Below, piece after piece: positions 1 to 10,646 of a stretch of DNA of 64,000 bases. The stretch covers positions 111,488,001 through 111,552,000 of the forward strand of contig NC_134102.1 of assembly GCF_000715075.1 (NCBI RefSeq), in the 5' to 3' direction. Both the position numbers and the translations under genes were made by a program. The stretch is from Nicotiana tabacum (taxonomy: Eukaryota > Streptophyta > Magnoliopsida > Solanales > Solanaceae). Under the pieces are notes generated by a model. The model was not told the DNA's origin, did not search any database, and saw only the letters and a program-made list of their open reading frames with translations. The stretch's first letter is position 1, and every line of letters starts with the position of its first letter.

Positions 1-669
1 AAAATAATCATTTGAAATGAATAAGCAAAAATCTCTGCTTGATTCCTTTTACGTGTCTGAAACAAGTATCACGCCATGTTAGTTATAGCATTCAAATGTA
101 ATTGGGTCAATATGCCAAGACAAGGATAGCAATTTTGATACTTTCTGGGTCATAAGGAACTGAAATAGTATAGAAAAGCATGTGCAAGAAGTAGTAAAGG
201 CAGAAAGGTGACAAATATTTTCTTTTCTTTTAATCTGCAAAAGTTGAGACAACATTAAACATTTCGGGGATCTTAATCAAGGAAAAAACATCTCAGAAAG
301 GAAGCAAGATCAATATGTTTGGACATAGCAAGCAACCAATTAACTACAAAACCATACTTTGCCCTACAAAGTGCTTAATAGGGTCAAACTCTGCTACTTC
401 TATTCCCAGGCAAGCAACTCATATAAAGAAAATTTTGTCATACGACAATTGGGGGAAAAAAGAAATAAAGAGCACAAAAGAAACCGAAAACGAAAAAGGA
501 GAGAGATGTGATAATACATTGAAGAGGTTTTGTCTCAGTTTTATGTAAAAAGAAATACATGCAACTTTCACTTACTCAAATTTTTTTTTTTAGAAATACA
601 TGCAGCTTTCATGTCAGCCAGGGTGTTCGTAACAAGTTAGTACTTCAGCACAGACAATTTATCACTCAC
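1..669 (-). other. TIC110: TIC110 intron 2 (partial)
   Basis: This is the A/T-rich stretch left of exon 2 on the minus strand. It starts with the donor GTGAGT at 669-664 and continues past the left edge. I searched the minus strand for the next expected exon, which should begin with the residues after DIYCR in TIC110 (YV...), and found no plausible match, so the intron is longer than 669 bases. Short open frames here have no protein-like composition. Confidence 0.75.
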
Positions 670-729
670 CGGCAATATATATCACGAAGCTCCGCATTGA
701 ATGCCTCATTCTGTTTGCTGACACCATAC
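670..729 (-). CDS. TIC110: TIC110 exon 2
   Basis: This is a 60-base exon with clean borders: acceptor TTTAG at 734-730 and donor GTGAGT from 669. Joined to exon 1 it completes a split lysine codon and reads K-YGVSKQNEAFNAELRDIYCR, the segment that follows the first helix of the stromal domain in TIC110 proteins (Arabidopsis has a very similar YGVNKGDEAFQAEICDIYCR). The exon keeps phase 2 at both ends (530 + 60 nt), so the next exon must supply the last base of the arginine codon. It is too short to show up as an ordinary ORF. The identification is from remembered family sequence, not a database search. Confidence 0.85.
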
Positions 730-967
730 CTAAACAATAAAAAGAAGTAAAGGGGTAAATAAATGAGGTGGCAAACATCGATAAACAAAACTAGAAAAGT
801 TAGAGAACTCTGATAAAACTTGTGCGTGAAAGCTCATAAAGTAGCCAACATGGAATTTGATAAATAAGTTCTAGAAGAAAAAGCTAAAATGATTTCCCCA
901 GTCCAACTTATCTATCATCTAAACAATAGCTTACCCTTTCAATCAATTCTTATCTTACCCAACTGAA

Positions 968-1002
<35 letters not shown>

Positions 1003-1411
1003 GTACTGTGTTTGGGACACAAAATAGTCTGTAATCCAGCCACAGCACCGGTCAATTGTCTGAAATAACTAATTGTTACTAAAAGGTCATTAAGCCAGAA
1101 ATAAAATGATAATTAGGCTACTGAGCTAATCACAAAGATAATGAACCAAATCAAAGCAAATGGTCCAAGCATCCGCATTAGAGTTTTTTTTTTCCCTGAG
1201 AATTGCACTATCCAAGCAACCCGCTACGGAATAAACTTACGCACACCCGGTGTTTGCACCAACTCATGTTAATTTAACTTTAAGTGGGGCATTAGTCACA
1301 AATCCAAGAAATAGCACATATTAATAAATTTGGTTGGTGCAAGCATTAGTTGCCGGTAAATATACTGGCAAATAAATAAATGAATAAATCAAATGGGTAT
1401 AGTGGACAAAC
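730..1411 (-). other. TIC110: TIC110 intron 1
   Basis: This 682-base intron lies between exon 1 (donor GTTTGT from 1411) and exon 2 (acceptor ending at 730). It is A/T-rich in keeping with a plant intron and contains a CA/TA microsatellite. A plus-strand open frame at 1393-1644 is a shadow of exon 1 and not a gene. Confidence 0.8.
969..1002. repeat. (CA)13(TA)n microsatellite
   Basis: A run of CA dinucleotides (about 969-994) passes directly into TATATATA. It lies inside TIC110 intron 1 and would be length-variable between lines. Confidence 0.95.
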
Positions 1412-1941
1412 TTATTAGCAATTGCATCAATATCTTCCTTGTTCAAGGCAGCGGGGTCCTCAAAATCAGCCACATAGTTATGCAAATTAATAGCCGCGAC
1501 TTCAGGAACACAGGAATTCAATGCATAAGCGGCGCCGGCACCAGCAGCACCAAGAGCAATAGCACCACCCACCCCAGCATTGCGGGACCCACCAAAACGA
1601 ACCCCAAGCCCGTACCCAGCAGCCACAGCGCCAGCAAATACTAAAGCCGAGCTGGCTATTCTTATGGGCGGTGACATGGCATCCACGAGGGATTGAATAG
1701 TAGAAAGTTCTTTCTTACCTCCGAAGACATCTGGCTTGACCGAAATAGACGACGAAGGGGGTTTGTCAGAAGCAGATGAACGGACAGTAGATAAACCATA
1801 ATTGTAGAGAAAATGGCGGCGTTTCTGGGAGATTTTACGGGTAAAACGGAGAGGAGTAGGGTTGAGAAAAGGAGATAAGAAAGTAGTCGTGGTGGGGTTT
1901 ACAGAAGGTTGGTTGGTAGTGAGGAGAAGTGACGGGTTCAT
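1412..1941 (-). CDS. TIC110: TIC110 exon 1, chloroplast inner-envelope import protein, N-terminus
   Basis: TIC110 is a large inner-envelope protein of chloroplasts that helps import precursor proteins and recruits stromal chaperones. The exon encodes about 176 residues. It starts MNPSLLL, has a serine/threonine-rich, basic transit-peptide region (about 1-70), then two adjacent hydrophobic segments (about 93-145, beginning PPIRIASSALVFAG and continuing to AAGAGAAYALNS). The conserved block PEVAAINLHNYVADFEDP and the start of the stromal helical domain follow. Most of the stromal domain, which makes up the bulk of this protein of about 1000 residues, is off the window. An in-frame ATG at 1974 would add 11 residues, but 1941 is preferred because family members start MNPS. 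The donor is taken as GTTTGT at 1411 because it joins in frame to exon 2. Confidence 0.9.
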
Positions 1942-2223
1942 ATTCCTATCTCGTCTTCTCTCTTTGTTGGACAATTTTTTTGAGAGAGAAGAGAGGAGAA
2001 GATGATGTTGTTGTAGGGTTTAACGGAGTCGAGAGAGAACAGTGAGTTGGTTTGGAAAAAAATGAAGGATTAAGGAAAGGCAAGTGGGCGGAGAAGAAGA
2101 TAGGTACAACTTCCTAAATTGCAGTTTCGATCCCTTGGGTTTACTCTTTAGTCCTATCCAATACCCGGTTTGAATCTAAAGAAACTCTTAAACTATTTGA
2201 AATAAGTCACTTTTATTCTTTAT
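1942..2223 (-). promoter_or_regulatory. TIC110: TIC110 5' UTR and remaining proximal promoter
   Basis: The sense strand (minus) is CT-rich just upstream of the ATG, as in many plant 5' leaders. It holds a telo-box type sequence AAACCCTA (2014-2021), common in promoters of plastid and housekeeping genes. No clear TATA box is visible. Only about 282 bases of native upstream DNA remain next to the gene before the 3' LTR of a copia element begins at 2224. The assignment as promoter is from position; no transcription start can be read from the sequence. Confidence 0.6.
2219..2223. repeat. Target-site duplication of copia element, left copy
   Basis: TTTAT here matches TTTAT at 7862-7866. The pair defines the exact borders of the copia insertion. 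Confidence 0.9.
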
Positions 2224-2599
2224 TGTTATAAAATAAAAACCGTAAAGTATTTACAAATATAGAGAAAAACTTATATATTATTCAAATTTTAAACTTTATG
2301 TACATAATGAACTGAAAATTTCTCTATTTATAGAAGAAAGGAAGCAGCTACGAGGTTTTTTAGGAAGCAATTGCAAGGCTTTTCTTTAGCTACTTGTAAG
2401 TTGTATGGATGAGCTGCTTGCAACCTGCTTGTTTAATAAGAAGCTGCTGCAAATCATTTCATTGAGCTGCTTGCAACCTGCCTGCATCAGCTGCTTGTAG
2501 ATAAATTTCAACAGAGTATTAAATGGATAATCTTCTTTAGGAAGATTATCTATAGCGGAGTAATAAATGGACATTCACAATATAATTATTTTCATAACA
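2224..2599 (-). repeat. copia 3' LTR
   Basis: This is a 376-base LTR whose copy at 7407-7861 is recognisable along its whole length. It keeps the uninterrupted site at about 2291-2308 where the other LTR took a SINE insertion. In element orientation it is the LTR nearest the TIC110 promoter and reads toward that gene. Confidence 0.93.
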
Positions 2600-2797
2600 C
2601 TCCTCATTGGATGTTCATTAAAAGGTATTGTGCCTCGTTAAAATCTTACTAGGAAAAACCAGCGGGAAAAATCCTAGTGAAGGAAAAAGAGTACACATAT
2701 TTAGTAATACGCATTTCTAGATGCCTCATTAAAAACCTTACAAGGAAAACCCTGTGGGAAAAAAGCTTAGTAAGGAAAAAAGAGTATTTCACTCCCC
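2600..2797 (-). other. copia 3' untranslated segment with purine tracts
   Basis: This is the stretch between the end of pol and the 3' LTR. On the minus strand it has TAGGGGGAG (about 2792-2800) right after the RNase H stop and a weaker purine run AATGAGGAG touching the LTR, a candidate polypurine tract. Two similar copies of a CTTAGTAAGGAAAA-like motif lie in between. Confidence 0.6.
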
Positions 2798-4836
2798 CTA
2801 ATGAAAACTTTGTTTCAAATATTTGAGTCTCCGCATTCCAATCTTGTATACCATCTTCTCAAAAGTTGAAGTTGGTAAAGATTTAGCGAACAAATCTGCT
2901 GGATTGTCACTTGAACGGATTTGTTGCACATCGATGTCACTATTTTTCTGAAGATCATGTGTGTAGAATAATTTTGGTGAAATATGTTTCGTTCTATCTC
3001 CTTTTATAAATCCCCCCTTTAATTGGGCTATGCATACAGCATTGTCTTCGTATAAAATTGTAGATCTTTTATTACACTCCAAAACATATTTTTCTTGAAT
3101 AAAATGAATCGCTGATCTCAACCATACGCATTCCCTACTTGTTTCATGAATAGCTATTATCTCAGCATGATTAGAAGAAGTAGCAACAATTGACTGCTTT
3201 GTGGAGCAATATGATATGACAGTACCTCCACATGTAAACACGTACCCGGTTTGAGATCGAGCTTTATGGGGATCAGATATATAACCTGCATCTGCATAAC
3301 CAACAAGGTCTGCATTACCTTTGTTAGCATAAAAAAACCTATATCAAGAGTTCCCTTTAAATATCGCAAAATATGCTTAATCTCATCACAATGTCTCCAT
3401 GTAGGTGAAGAGCTATATCTTGCTAGTAAATTAACAAAAAATGATATATCAGGCCTTGTAGCATTAGCAAGATACATAAGTGCACCAATTTCACTGAGAT
3501 AGGGTGTTTCAGGACCAAGGAGTTCCTCATCCTCATCTGAAGGTCGGAATGGGTCCTTATTCACTTCAAGTGATCGAACAACTATTGGTGTACTCAATGG
3601 GTGCGTTTTGTCCATGTAAAAGTATTTTAAGACCCTTTATGTATAGGCAGATTGATGGATAAAGATCTCGTATGCTAAATGTTCAATTTGCAGTCCAAGA
3701 CAAAGTTTTGTCTTTCCAAGATCTTTCATCTCAAATTCTTTCATAAGATACTTAATTACCTTTGGGAGCTCTTATGGAGTTCTAACAAGATTTATGTCAT
3801 CAACATGAACATCAAGTATAACAAATTATGATGCCATTTTCTTTATAAAAATACATGGACAAATAACATCATCTATGTAACCCTCTTTCAGTAAATATTC
3901 ACTAAGGCGATTATACCACATGCGCCCAGATTACTTTAAACCATACAAAGATCTTTGTAATCTGATTGAATATATTTCCCGAGATTTCAAATATGCTTCA
4001 GGCATTTTAAATCCTTTAGGGATTTTCATGTAAATCTCATTATCACGTGACCCGTACATATAAGTTGTAACCACATCCATCATATGTATTTCAAGCCTTC
4101 ACGTAAGGCTAAACTGATGAGATATCGAAATGGTATGGCATCCATGACCGGTGAATATGTTTCTTCATAATCGACTCCAAGTCGTTATGAGAATCCTTGT
4201 GCGACAAGTAGAGCCTTGTATCTTTCAACTTCATTTTGGTCATTCTTTTTTCGCACAAAAACTCATTTATGACCAACTGGTTTTATACCAGCATGTGTTT
4301 GGACTACTGGTCCAAAGACCCCTCTTTTAGTAAGTGCGTTCAATTCTGATTGAATTCCCCCTTGCTATTTTGGCCAATCAGGTCTTTATTGAGATTTTTC
4401 GACAGATCGGGGTTCAAAATCCCCACTATCTTACATAATGTTAAGTGCAACATTATAAGCAAAAATATTATCCACCACTATTTCAGATCGATTTAAATTA
4501 ATCCCATCACCAGTAAAACTTATTAAAAGTTCCTCGCTCACTTGAGTCTCGGGTTCAGTGATTTATTCAGGAATCTCATAACTAATCAGATCTTGGGTCT
4601 CTTCAGGAGATCCCTTTATAGTGTCGTTTTGATCATTTGTCGATTTTTTTTTGAGGATTTCGATCCTTAGAATCCAAAGGCCTACCACGCTTCAGGCGTG
4701 CTTTAAGTTCACTAGTTCTTATGCTAGTATATGGTCTTGACGGAATATCAATTCGTATAGGCACATTCTTTGTATGGATATGTGACTTAGTTATTCTTTT
4801 CAAATCAGTAAACGCGTATGGCATTTGATTTGCTAT
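2798..4836 (-). pseudogene. copia reverse transcriptase and RNase H, broken
   Basis: RNase H spans about 2798-3240 and ends with the copia-typical DNPADLFAKSLP and the tail FEKMVYKIGMRRL. The preceding part (3157-3615) carries GALMYLANATRPDISF and ILRYLKGTLDIGFF, the classic end of the copia RT connection region. Upstream, in broken frames (about 3616-4640), the RT core is visible, including a VDDIN box near 3795 and KDLGKTKLCLGLQIEH near 3700. A spacer with ARLKRGRPLDSKDRNP follows at 4633-4824. The active-site aspartates can be seen, but several stops and frame changes make it non-functional. Confidence 0.9.
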
Positions 4837-4839
4837 ATT

Positions 4840-5680
4840 TTATAAATGGATGATCTTCTGGATGTCCTGATTACATATAGGGGTACGTGGATCAAAATGA
4901 GATATTGATGAAACTTTCCACACAATATCTCTTTTGATTTCCTTTTTCTCTCCCCCCAATTGTGGAAAATTTATTTCATCAAATCGACAATCTGCAAATC
5001 GAGCAGTAAATAAATCTCTCGTCAATGGTTCAAGATAGCGAATAATAGAGGGCGATTCAAACCCAACATATATTCCTAACCTTCTATGCGGGCCCATCCT
5101 ACTGCGATGTGGTGATGCTACTGGCACATATACAACACATCCAAAAATTCGTAGATGGACAATATTTAGTTCATGACCAAAAATTAATTGTGAAGGAGAA
5201 TATTTATTATAATGTGTCGGTCTAAGACGGATAAGTGATGTTGCATGCAAGATAGCATGGCCCCAAATAATAGTGGGCAATTTTGTTTTCATAAGTCTTA
5301 GTCTTGCTATCAATTGCAGGCATTTAATCAATGACTCTGCAAGGCTATTTTGAGTATGAACATAAGCTACTGGATGTTCAACTTTTATCCCAACTGATAG
5401 ACAGTAATCATCAAAAGTTTGAGATGAGAATTCTCCAGCATTATCAAGGCGAATAGCCTTTATGGGATAATATGGGAATAACCCACTTGGTGGGTGAATA
5501 TGTCCACATATATCTCCATGTATACATTCTAAAAAGGCAGGGAATTAAATGCCAACCTTCATTGGTGATGGTCTAGTGATCATTTTGCCTTGATAATAAG
5601 CATCACAAGAAAATTCATTATTTGTAAGAATCTTCAGGTTCTTTAATGGATGCCCACTCAAATTTTCAGTGATTCATCTC
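4840..5680 (-). pseudogene. copia integrase, with internal deletion in the catalytic core
   Basis: The three catalytic positions can be found in minus-strand order: GDICG (about 5505-5520), IRLDNAGEF (about 5430-5460) and NSLAESLIK (about 5322-5346). The downstream part (4840-5331) includes LRIFGCVVYVPV and GIYVGFESPSIIRYLEP, the usual C-terminal region. Between the first and second aspartate motifs about 100 bases of the usual core are missing: PPSG runs straight into a short FPYYPIKAIRLDN. Stops also interrupt the frame near 5660 and 5550. Confidence 0.85.
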
Positions 5681-6204
5681 GTCATTATTGATCCAGGATG
5701 GCCTAAACGGCCATGCCAAAGCACAAAAATATTTGAATCAATAAACTTCTGGTTTACGATAAAGTGTGCTTCAATTGTACTAATCTTTGAATAGTATAAG
5801 CCAGAAGATAAAGTTGGTAACTTTTCTACAATGCACCTCGGGCTAGAAATATTCTGTGTAATACAAAGATATTCCATATTCATTTCATCTATCGTCTCAA
5901 CATATTACCCATTTCGGCGGATATCTATAAAACTCAACAAGTTTCTTCGGGACTTAGAGGATAATAATGCATTCTCTATTATAAGTTTTGTACCCTTAGA
6001 CATAAATATAGTGGCTCTTCCGGAGCCTTCAATTAAACTTATATTACCAGAAATTGTTGAAACAATTACTTTTTCCTTATGCAAATAAGAAAAGTATTTC
6101 TGATCTTTGAATATGGCATGAGTTGTTCCACTATCAATTACACAAATATCTTTATGATTGGTCTTTGATCCAAACATAATTTGAGGATTATCCATATTCT
6201 TCAA
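5674..6204 (-). pseudogene. copia aspartic protease and GAG-pre-integrase domain
   Basis: The protease part (5905-6204) reads CVIDSGTTHAIF, with the D-S-G catalytic triad of copia proteases, then the flap-like region and the end SRRNLLSFIDIRRNG. After a stop or frame change, 5674-5883 carries the pre-integrase motif LWHGRLGHPG that precedes the copia zinc-binding region. In intact relatives these two parts are continuous. Confidence 0.88.
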
Positions 6205-6320
6205 AACGACATAAACAAAATAAATATGATAGTAAACATCATTATCAAAGCATAACTTTTATTTATGTACAACAATTACATAACCATACTATCTACTACA
6301 AACAACAAAAATTAAAATAT

Positions 6321-7329
6321 TTACATCTTTACAGATTCATCACCGATCACATGACTTGTTTCTCCTTCCGGGAGTGCAAAGTAATCAGCTACATCCAAAT
6401 GCATGAAATCTAAATTATCTTCAGAAATAAAATTTGCTTCAGCATTTTTCTGTCTTCTTCAGGGAGGCTTGATACAGCTCAACCGGGTGCTTTGGCGTAC
6501 GACATGTACGTGACCAATGTATTTTTCCTCTACATCTATAGCATGCATTTTTTGGCTTTGCTGCTTGTACCGCTTCATGCTTTTGCTCCTTTATTTTCCA
6601 CTGCTGGTGGTGAGGAGGGTTATTTGGTGCATTGTTATTACTATGATTAGAGTTTTTTCCCCGACCACGACTATGACCACGACTGGGGCCACGTCCTATT
6701 CCACGCTTAGCTGGGTAGAAGTTCGTCTCATTCACTTCAGGGAATGGACAAGAACTAGTAGGTCGACTTTCATGATTTTTCATTAATAGCCCATTATGTT
6801 GCTTAACTATAAGAAGATGTGAGATAAGTTCAGAATACTTTTTGAATCCCATTTCTCGATATTGCTCCTGCAGGAGCTTATTCGAGGCATGAAAAGTGGT
6901 GAAAGTTTTCTCCAACATATCATGATCGGTAATATTATCACCACATAATTTCAATTGAAAAATAATTCCGAACATAGCAGAATTATACTCACTGATAGAT
7001 TTAAAATCGTGTAGCCTTATATGGGTCCAATCATAACGTGCCTGTGGAAGAACGACCATCTTTAGGTGGTCATATCTATCTTTCAAATTATTCCACAGTA
7101 TGGTCGGATCTTTAATAGTGAGATATTCTATTTTCAAGCCTTCACCAAGGTGATGGCGTAGGAATATCATTGCTTTGGCACGGTCTTGGTTTGATGCTTG
7201 ATTTATGTCCATGATGGTGTCTGCCAGACCCATCGCATCAAGATGAATTTCAGCATCAAGCACCCAAGACATGTAGCTTTTGCCCGATATATCCAGGGCT
7301 ACAAATTCAAGTTTAGAAAGATTTGACAT
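6321..7329 (-). pseudogene. copia gag (capsid/nucleocapsid), one frameshift near the C-terminus
   Basis: The open frame from 7329 gives 296 residues starting MSNLSKLEFVALDISGKSYMSWV, the typical copia Gag N-terminus of the UBN2 type. A basic GRGPSRGHSRGRG stretch (about residues 211-225) and a zinc knuckle CYRCRGKIHWSRTC (about 263-276, C-X2-C-X4-H-X4-C) follow. The frame closes at 6439, but a one-base shift near 6441-6446 reopens reading (EANFISEDNLDFMHLDVADYFALPEG in two parts) to a TAA at 6321-6323, the usual Gag end in this family. It is an almost intact Gag with a recent single-base loss. Confidence 0.88.
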
Positions 7330-7406
7330 TATTTAGAAAAAGAAAGTTTGTACCTCTGATACTTTCAAAGTATTTGCTCGAGATGGCAGAGTCTCGTGCT
7401 GATAAC

Positions 7407-7488
7407 GTATTATAAAATAAAAACTATAAAGTAAAGACAAGTATAGAGAGAAACCGATCTATTATTCAAACTTCAAACTTATGTACAT

Positions 7489-7519
<31 letters not shown>

Positions 7520-7861
7520 CCCAGTGAAATCCCACTAGTGGGGTCTGGGGAGGATAGTGTGTACGCAAACCTTACCCCTACCCCGAAGAGGTAGAGAACT
7601 GATGTCAAACTTATGTACATAATAAACTAAAAATTTCTCTATTTATAGAAGAAAGGAAGCAGTTGCGAGGCTTTTCATGAAGCAACTGCAAGGCTTTTAT
7701 TTAGCTGCTTGTAAGTTGTCTGCATGAGCTGCTTGCAACCCGCCTGCATCATCTGCTTGTAGATAAACTTCAACAGAGTACTAAATGGATAATGTTCTTC
7801 TGGAAGATTATCTATAGCGGAGTAATAAATGGACATCCACAATATAATTATCTTCATAACA
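7407..7861 (-). repeat. copia 5' LTR, interrupted by a SINE fragment
   Basis: It matches the 2224-2599 LTR but is longer because of a 115-base insertion plus a 17-base duplication at 7473-7621. Its gag-side end reads CGTATTATAA where the other LTR has TGTTATAA. Just inside, the minus strand reads TTATCAGCACGAGACTCTG, a candidate primer-binding site; I cannot name the tRNA with confidence. Confidence 0.9.
7490..7604 (-). mobile_element. TS-type SINE, 5'-truncated copy inside the copia LTR
   Basis: On the minus strand the insert reads a conserved Solanaceae SINE 3' region (with GTACACACTA and CCCCAGACCCCACTAGTGGG) and ends in a TTG-repeat tail, the hallmark of tobacco TS SINEs. A 17-base direct repeat TCAAACTTATGTACATA flanks it (7473-7489 and 7605-7621). 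The tRNA-like 5' half is missing, so this is a truncated insertion. The empty site survives in the other LTR. Confidence 0.85.
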
Positions 7862-7866
7862 TTTAT

Positions 7867-7928
7867 TAAATTTTAATAGCAATTGTACCCATGCCGCCTA
7901 ATTTTCAAGCAACATCTACCATTATTAT
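7867..7928. other. Host DNA sliver between copia and hAT insertions
   Basis: This 62-base sequence belongs to neither element. By the target-site logic it was continuous with 2223 on its left and 45296 on its right before the insertions. Its last 8 bases (ATTATTAT) form the likely left target duplication of the hAT element. Confidence 0.7.
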
Positions 7929-9035
7929 TATGGGTGTCAAGGGGCCGGTCCGGGCTGGGCTATTGGAAAAGGAGACCCGGTTACCAGTTTTAAAATAATA
8001 GTTTTGCCGGTTTCGTGTCTCACTGGTGAAAATTTGAACCGGAACGGTTCCGGGCCTAAGGGGTTGGGTCGATTTTATTTATTTATTATTATTATTTGTA
8101 TATTTTGTATAACTAGCGTAATTTATATTAAGATAAAGTAAAAATGTAAAACATAAAAACAATATTATAAAAGAGTGTTTGAATAAATTTCAAAGGCTTT
8201 AAAAGCCTTATATTTGAATATTTCATTAAGAATTTAAGATAACATAATGAAGATGGAAAAAAAATTAACTTATAATTTGCAAGTTCTTTTTTCAAACTTG
8301 CAAATTAAAGTTTACATTTTACAACAACTAAATTAAAAAAAATAGTAAATTCAAATTTAAATTATTAAATATAAATCAAGAACTTCAAATGTTTTGCATT
8401 ACCTTAGTAAATTTTTCATAATCAATTTGAACTTCTTAGCCATCTTATGGAGTGTTAAATTCAGATTGGTTATCATGTGTTAATATATCTCCAAATTCCT
8501 CGTCTTCTGGTTTATCAACATTTTCACGTCCCTGATTTCTTCGTTCCGATGTAATCCAATCTCTGAAATATACTAAAATTTCCAAAGCATTGCTTCCCAA
8601 TGAGTGACGGGTGTCTCCTATTTGTTGTCTTGCTTAACTAAATGCATTCTCTGATGCAACAATTGAAATTGACACATTTAGCACGTCCCGAGCCATAGAG
8701 GAAAGAACAAGAAATTATTTTTCATTCTCATGCCACCATCCCAACGGTAAAAATTCCTTTGTGCGAGGCTCTGTTTGCTTTTGTAAGTAGAAATGAAGTT
8801 CATCAATGTTCCTGCTACTGGTTTGAGTGGAAGGAAATGTAAACCAAATATTATAACCATCAAGGCCTTCATCTTCATCCATAGTAGCAGATGCAGTAGA
8901 AGTAGTACAATGCATAGTGGGATTAACATTGCCTACATTAATAGCTGCATCATCGATTATATTTGCATAATAATTATATAGTTGTTGTAAATAATCATTT
9001 AGCTTGTTCATACAACAATATATATTTGAGGTTTC

Positions 9036-9227
9036 AGTTGGTCCAATCTCCATATAAGTATATAAATCATTGATTAATTGGTGACAATTAGACATCTTAA
9101 TAGAAGGATTTAAAACAACACAGAGAGAGAGAGAGAGAAAGATTTAGTTGGTCTAATCTCCATATAAATACATAAAACATTGATTAATTGACGACAATTA
9201 GACATCTTAATAGAAGGATTTAAAACA
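9036..9227. repeat. Tandem duplication with GA microsatellite inside the hAT transposase
   Basis: The segment 9036-9117 is repeated at 9146-9227 (period 110) with few differences. A GA run (about 9120-9137) lies between the copies. It shifts and duplicates part of the transposase frame, so it arose after or during decay of the gene. Confidence 0.9.
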
Positions 9228-10641
9228 TCACCAATTAAGTAAATAGAGAAAGAAATATTTTTTGAATTTTGGTTGCATTTTTTCAACAACATTCTTATAT
9301 TTTTCTTTCTTCTTAAATTCAAAGAGTAGAAAAGAAATTTCAGCTATATGTACTAAAGCCATAGTAACAGTAGGGTAATATGCCCCAGAAAACTCAACAG
9401 TAGCTGTATAAAATTTATGTAAAAATGTAACAACATCATTAATGGCCTCCCAAGTATTAGTTGTTAACATACGGTTTGGATCAGTACAATGTGCATTAGC
9501 AACTTCAGTTATCGGCAATCTAAATTTGTAGCAACATTTTAAAAATAAGTATGTATGCTTCCATCTAGTAACAATTTCATCTAGTATGAATCTGGGGTTA
9601 AGGTTATGTTCGGTACACTTGGTCTCAAATTCCCTAATTCTAGATTGTCTATTATTTTCTTGAATAATACCAATTGCTTATCTAACATGAGTAATCTCAG
9701 TCGAAAATAAATCAAGGTCACTTTTAACAACTAAATTATAAACATGACATGTACACATAACATGAAATTTTTTGTCAAGTGGTGGTTTCAAATGCAGTCT
9801 TAATATTAAAATTGCGGCATTATTGTACATACATAATACTTTTTTATTAAGATTGTAAAATGCAACAACTTCGCAAATAGATGTACTAGTAAAAATATCA
9901 GTATGACTTTGATCTTTATTATATTTAAAAGTGATAATACATTTTTGCATACAATAATTATCATTTATCCAATGACTGTAAATGTCAAATAATTATTTTT
10001 ATTAACAACATGGCCAATATCAGAAGTTAGAGAAACTCTACAAGGAAGGTGGTCAAACAAATAATGTATGTATGCCTGATATTGTCTATGAAGTCTAAAG
10101 ATATCATATCTACAAATACTTATAGGGATACCTTTAAATAAAGGATTATAAATCATTTGAATATACATAATAAGATATGATGAAGAAGCAAAAGAAAAAG
10201 GTAGACAACCCAAAATAATCATTTTTGCTAACTCCTCACGATCCTTCATTTTATCATATTTCATAAGTCCTCCAGTACTAGGGTTTAGAGTTCCTTGATT
10301 TTCATCTAAGTCAGAGCCCCATTCTATAGGATGATTAATTCTCATATGTCTACTAAGTGTCCCAGTCCCCCCCTTAACTTCCTCCAGTCTTATGTTTAAA
10401 CTCATCTTTACAAATTTTGTATCTAACTCTATCAGAATTCTTTATTTCCTCGAAATATTTCCAAACTTTACTTATCCTTCTCCAATTACTAGTTGGGGCC
10501 ACAAGTGGTCTACTATTAGTGCCACGACCACCACCCCTGCTACCAACTCCAACACTACTAGGTGTGAGTGATGTCTTATTCAATTTTTAATTCATTATCT
10601 TCTATACCGAAATCTTCCTGTAATTATTCATAATCTATATT

Positions 10642-10646
10642 ATTAT
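10642..10646. repeat. Target-site duplication of gypsy A, left copy
   Basis: ATTAT here matches ATTAT at 44447-44451 on the other side of element A. Confidence 0.85.

Larger units (their letters stand above)
2224..7861 (-). mobile_element. Ty1/copia LTR retrotransposon, degenerate, with matching target-site duplication
   Basis: This 5.6 kb element has LTRs at 2224-2599 and about 7407-7861, and a 5-base direct repeat TTTAT on both sides (2219-2223 and 7862-7866). The LTR ends show TGTTAT...ATAACA. The internal order on the minus strand is gag, protease, integrase, reverse transcriptase, RNase H, which is the copia order. All genes are broken, so this copy cannot move by itself. It lies in the same orientation as TIC110, directly upstream of it. 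Confidence 0.95.
8445..10646 (-). pseudogene. hAT transposase, main part (BED zinc finger to C-terminal dimerisation region)
   Basis: Minus-strand pieces in order are as follows. A BED-type zinc finger (10583-10350) has SKVWKYFEEIKN, then CKDEFKHKTGG, then in another frame TGTLSRHMRINHP. A core region at 9965-10350 includes VSLTSDIGHVVNKNNYLTF, the conserved LTSD motif. IITFKYNKDQSHT and STSICEVVAFYNLNKKVL lie at about 9678-9950. The C-terminal hAT dimerisation part (about 8445-8700) has NVSISIVASENAFS, RHSLGSNALEILVYF and RDWITSERRN. Stops are scattered, for example TAA at 8634-8636 directly after NAFS, where family members have FST, and frame changes occur around 10380 and 9960. The normal stop is probably TAA at 8445-8447. 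Confidence 0.85.

Noticed and set aside
1393..1644. Plus-strand ORF of 83 codons
   Set aside because: It is the antisense shadow of TIC110 exon 1.
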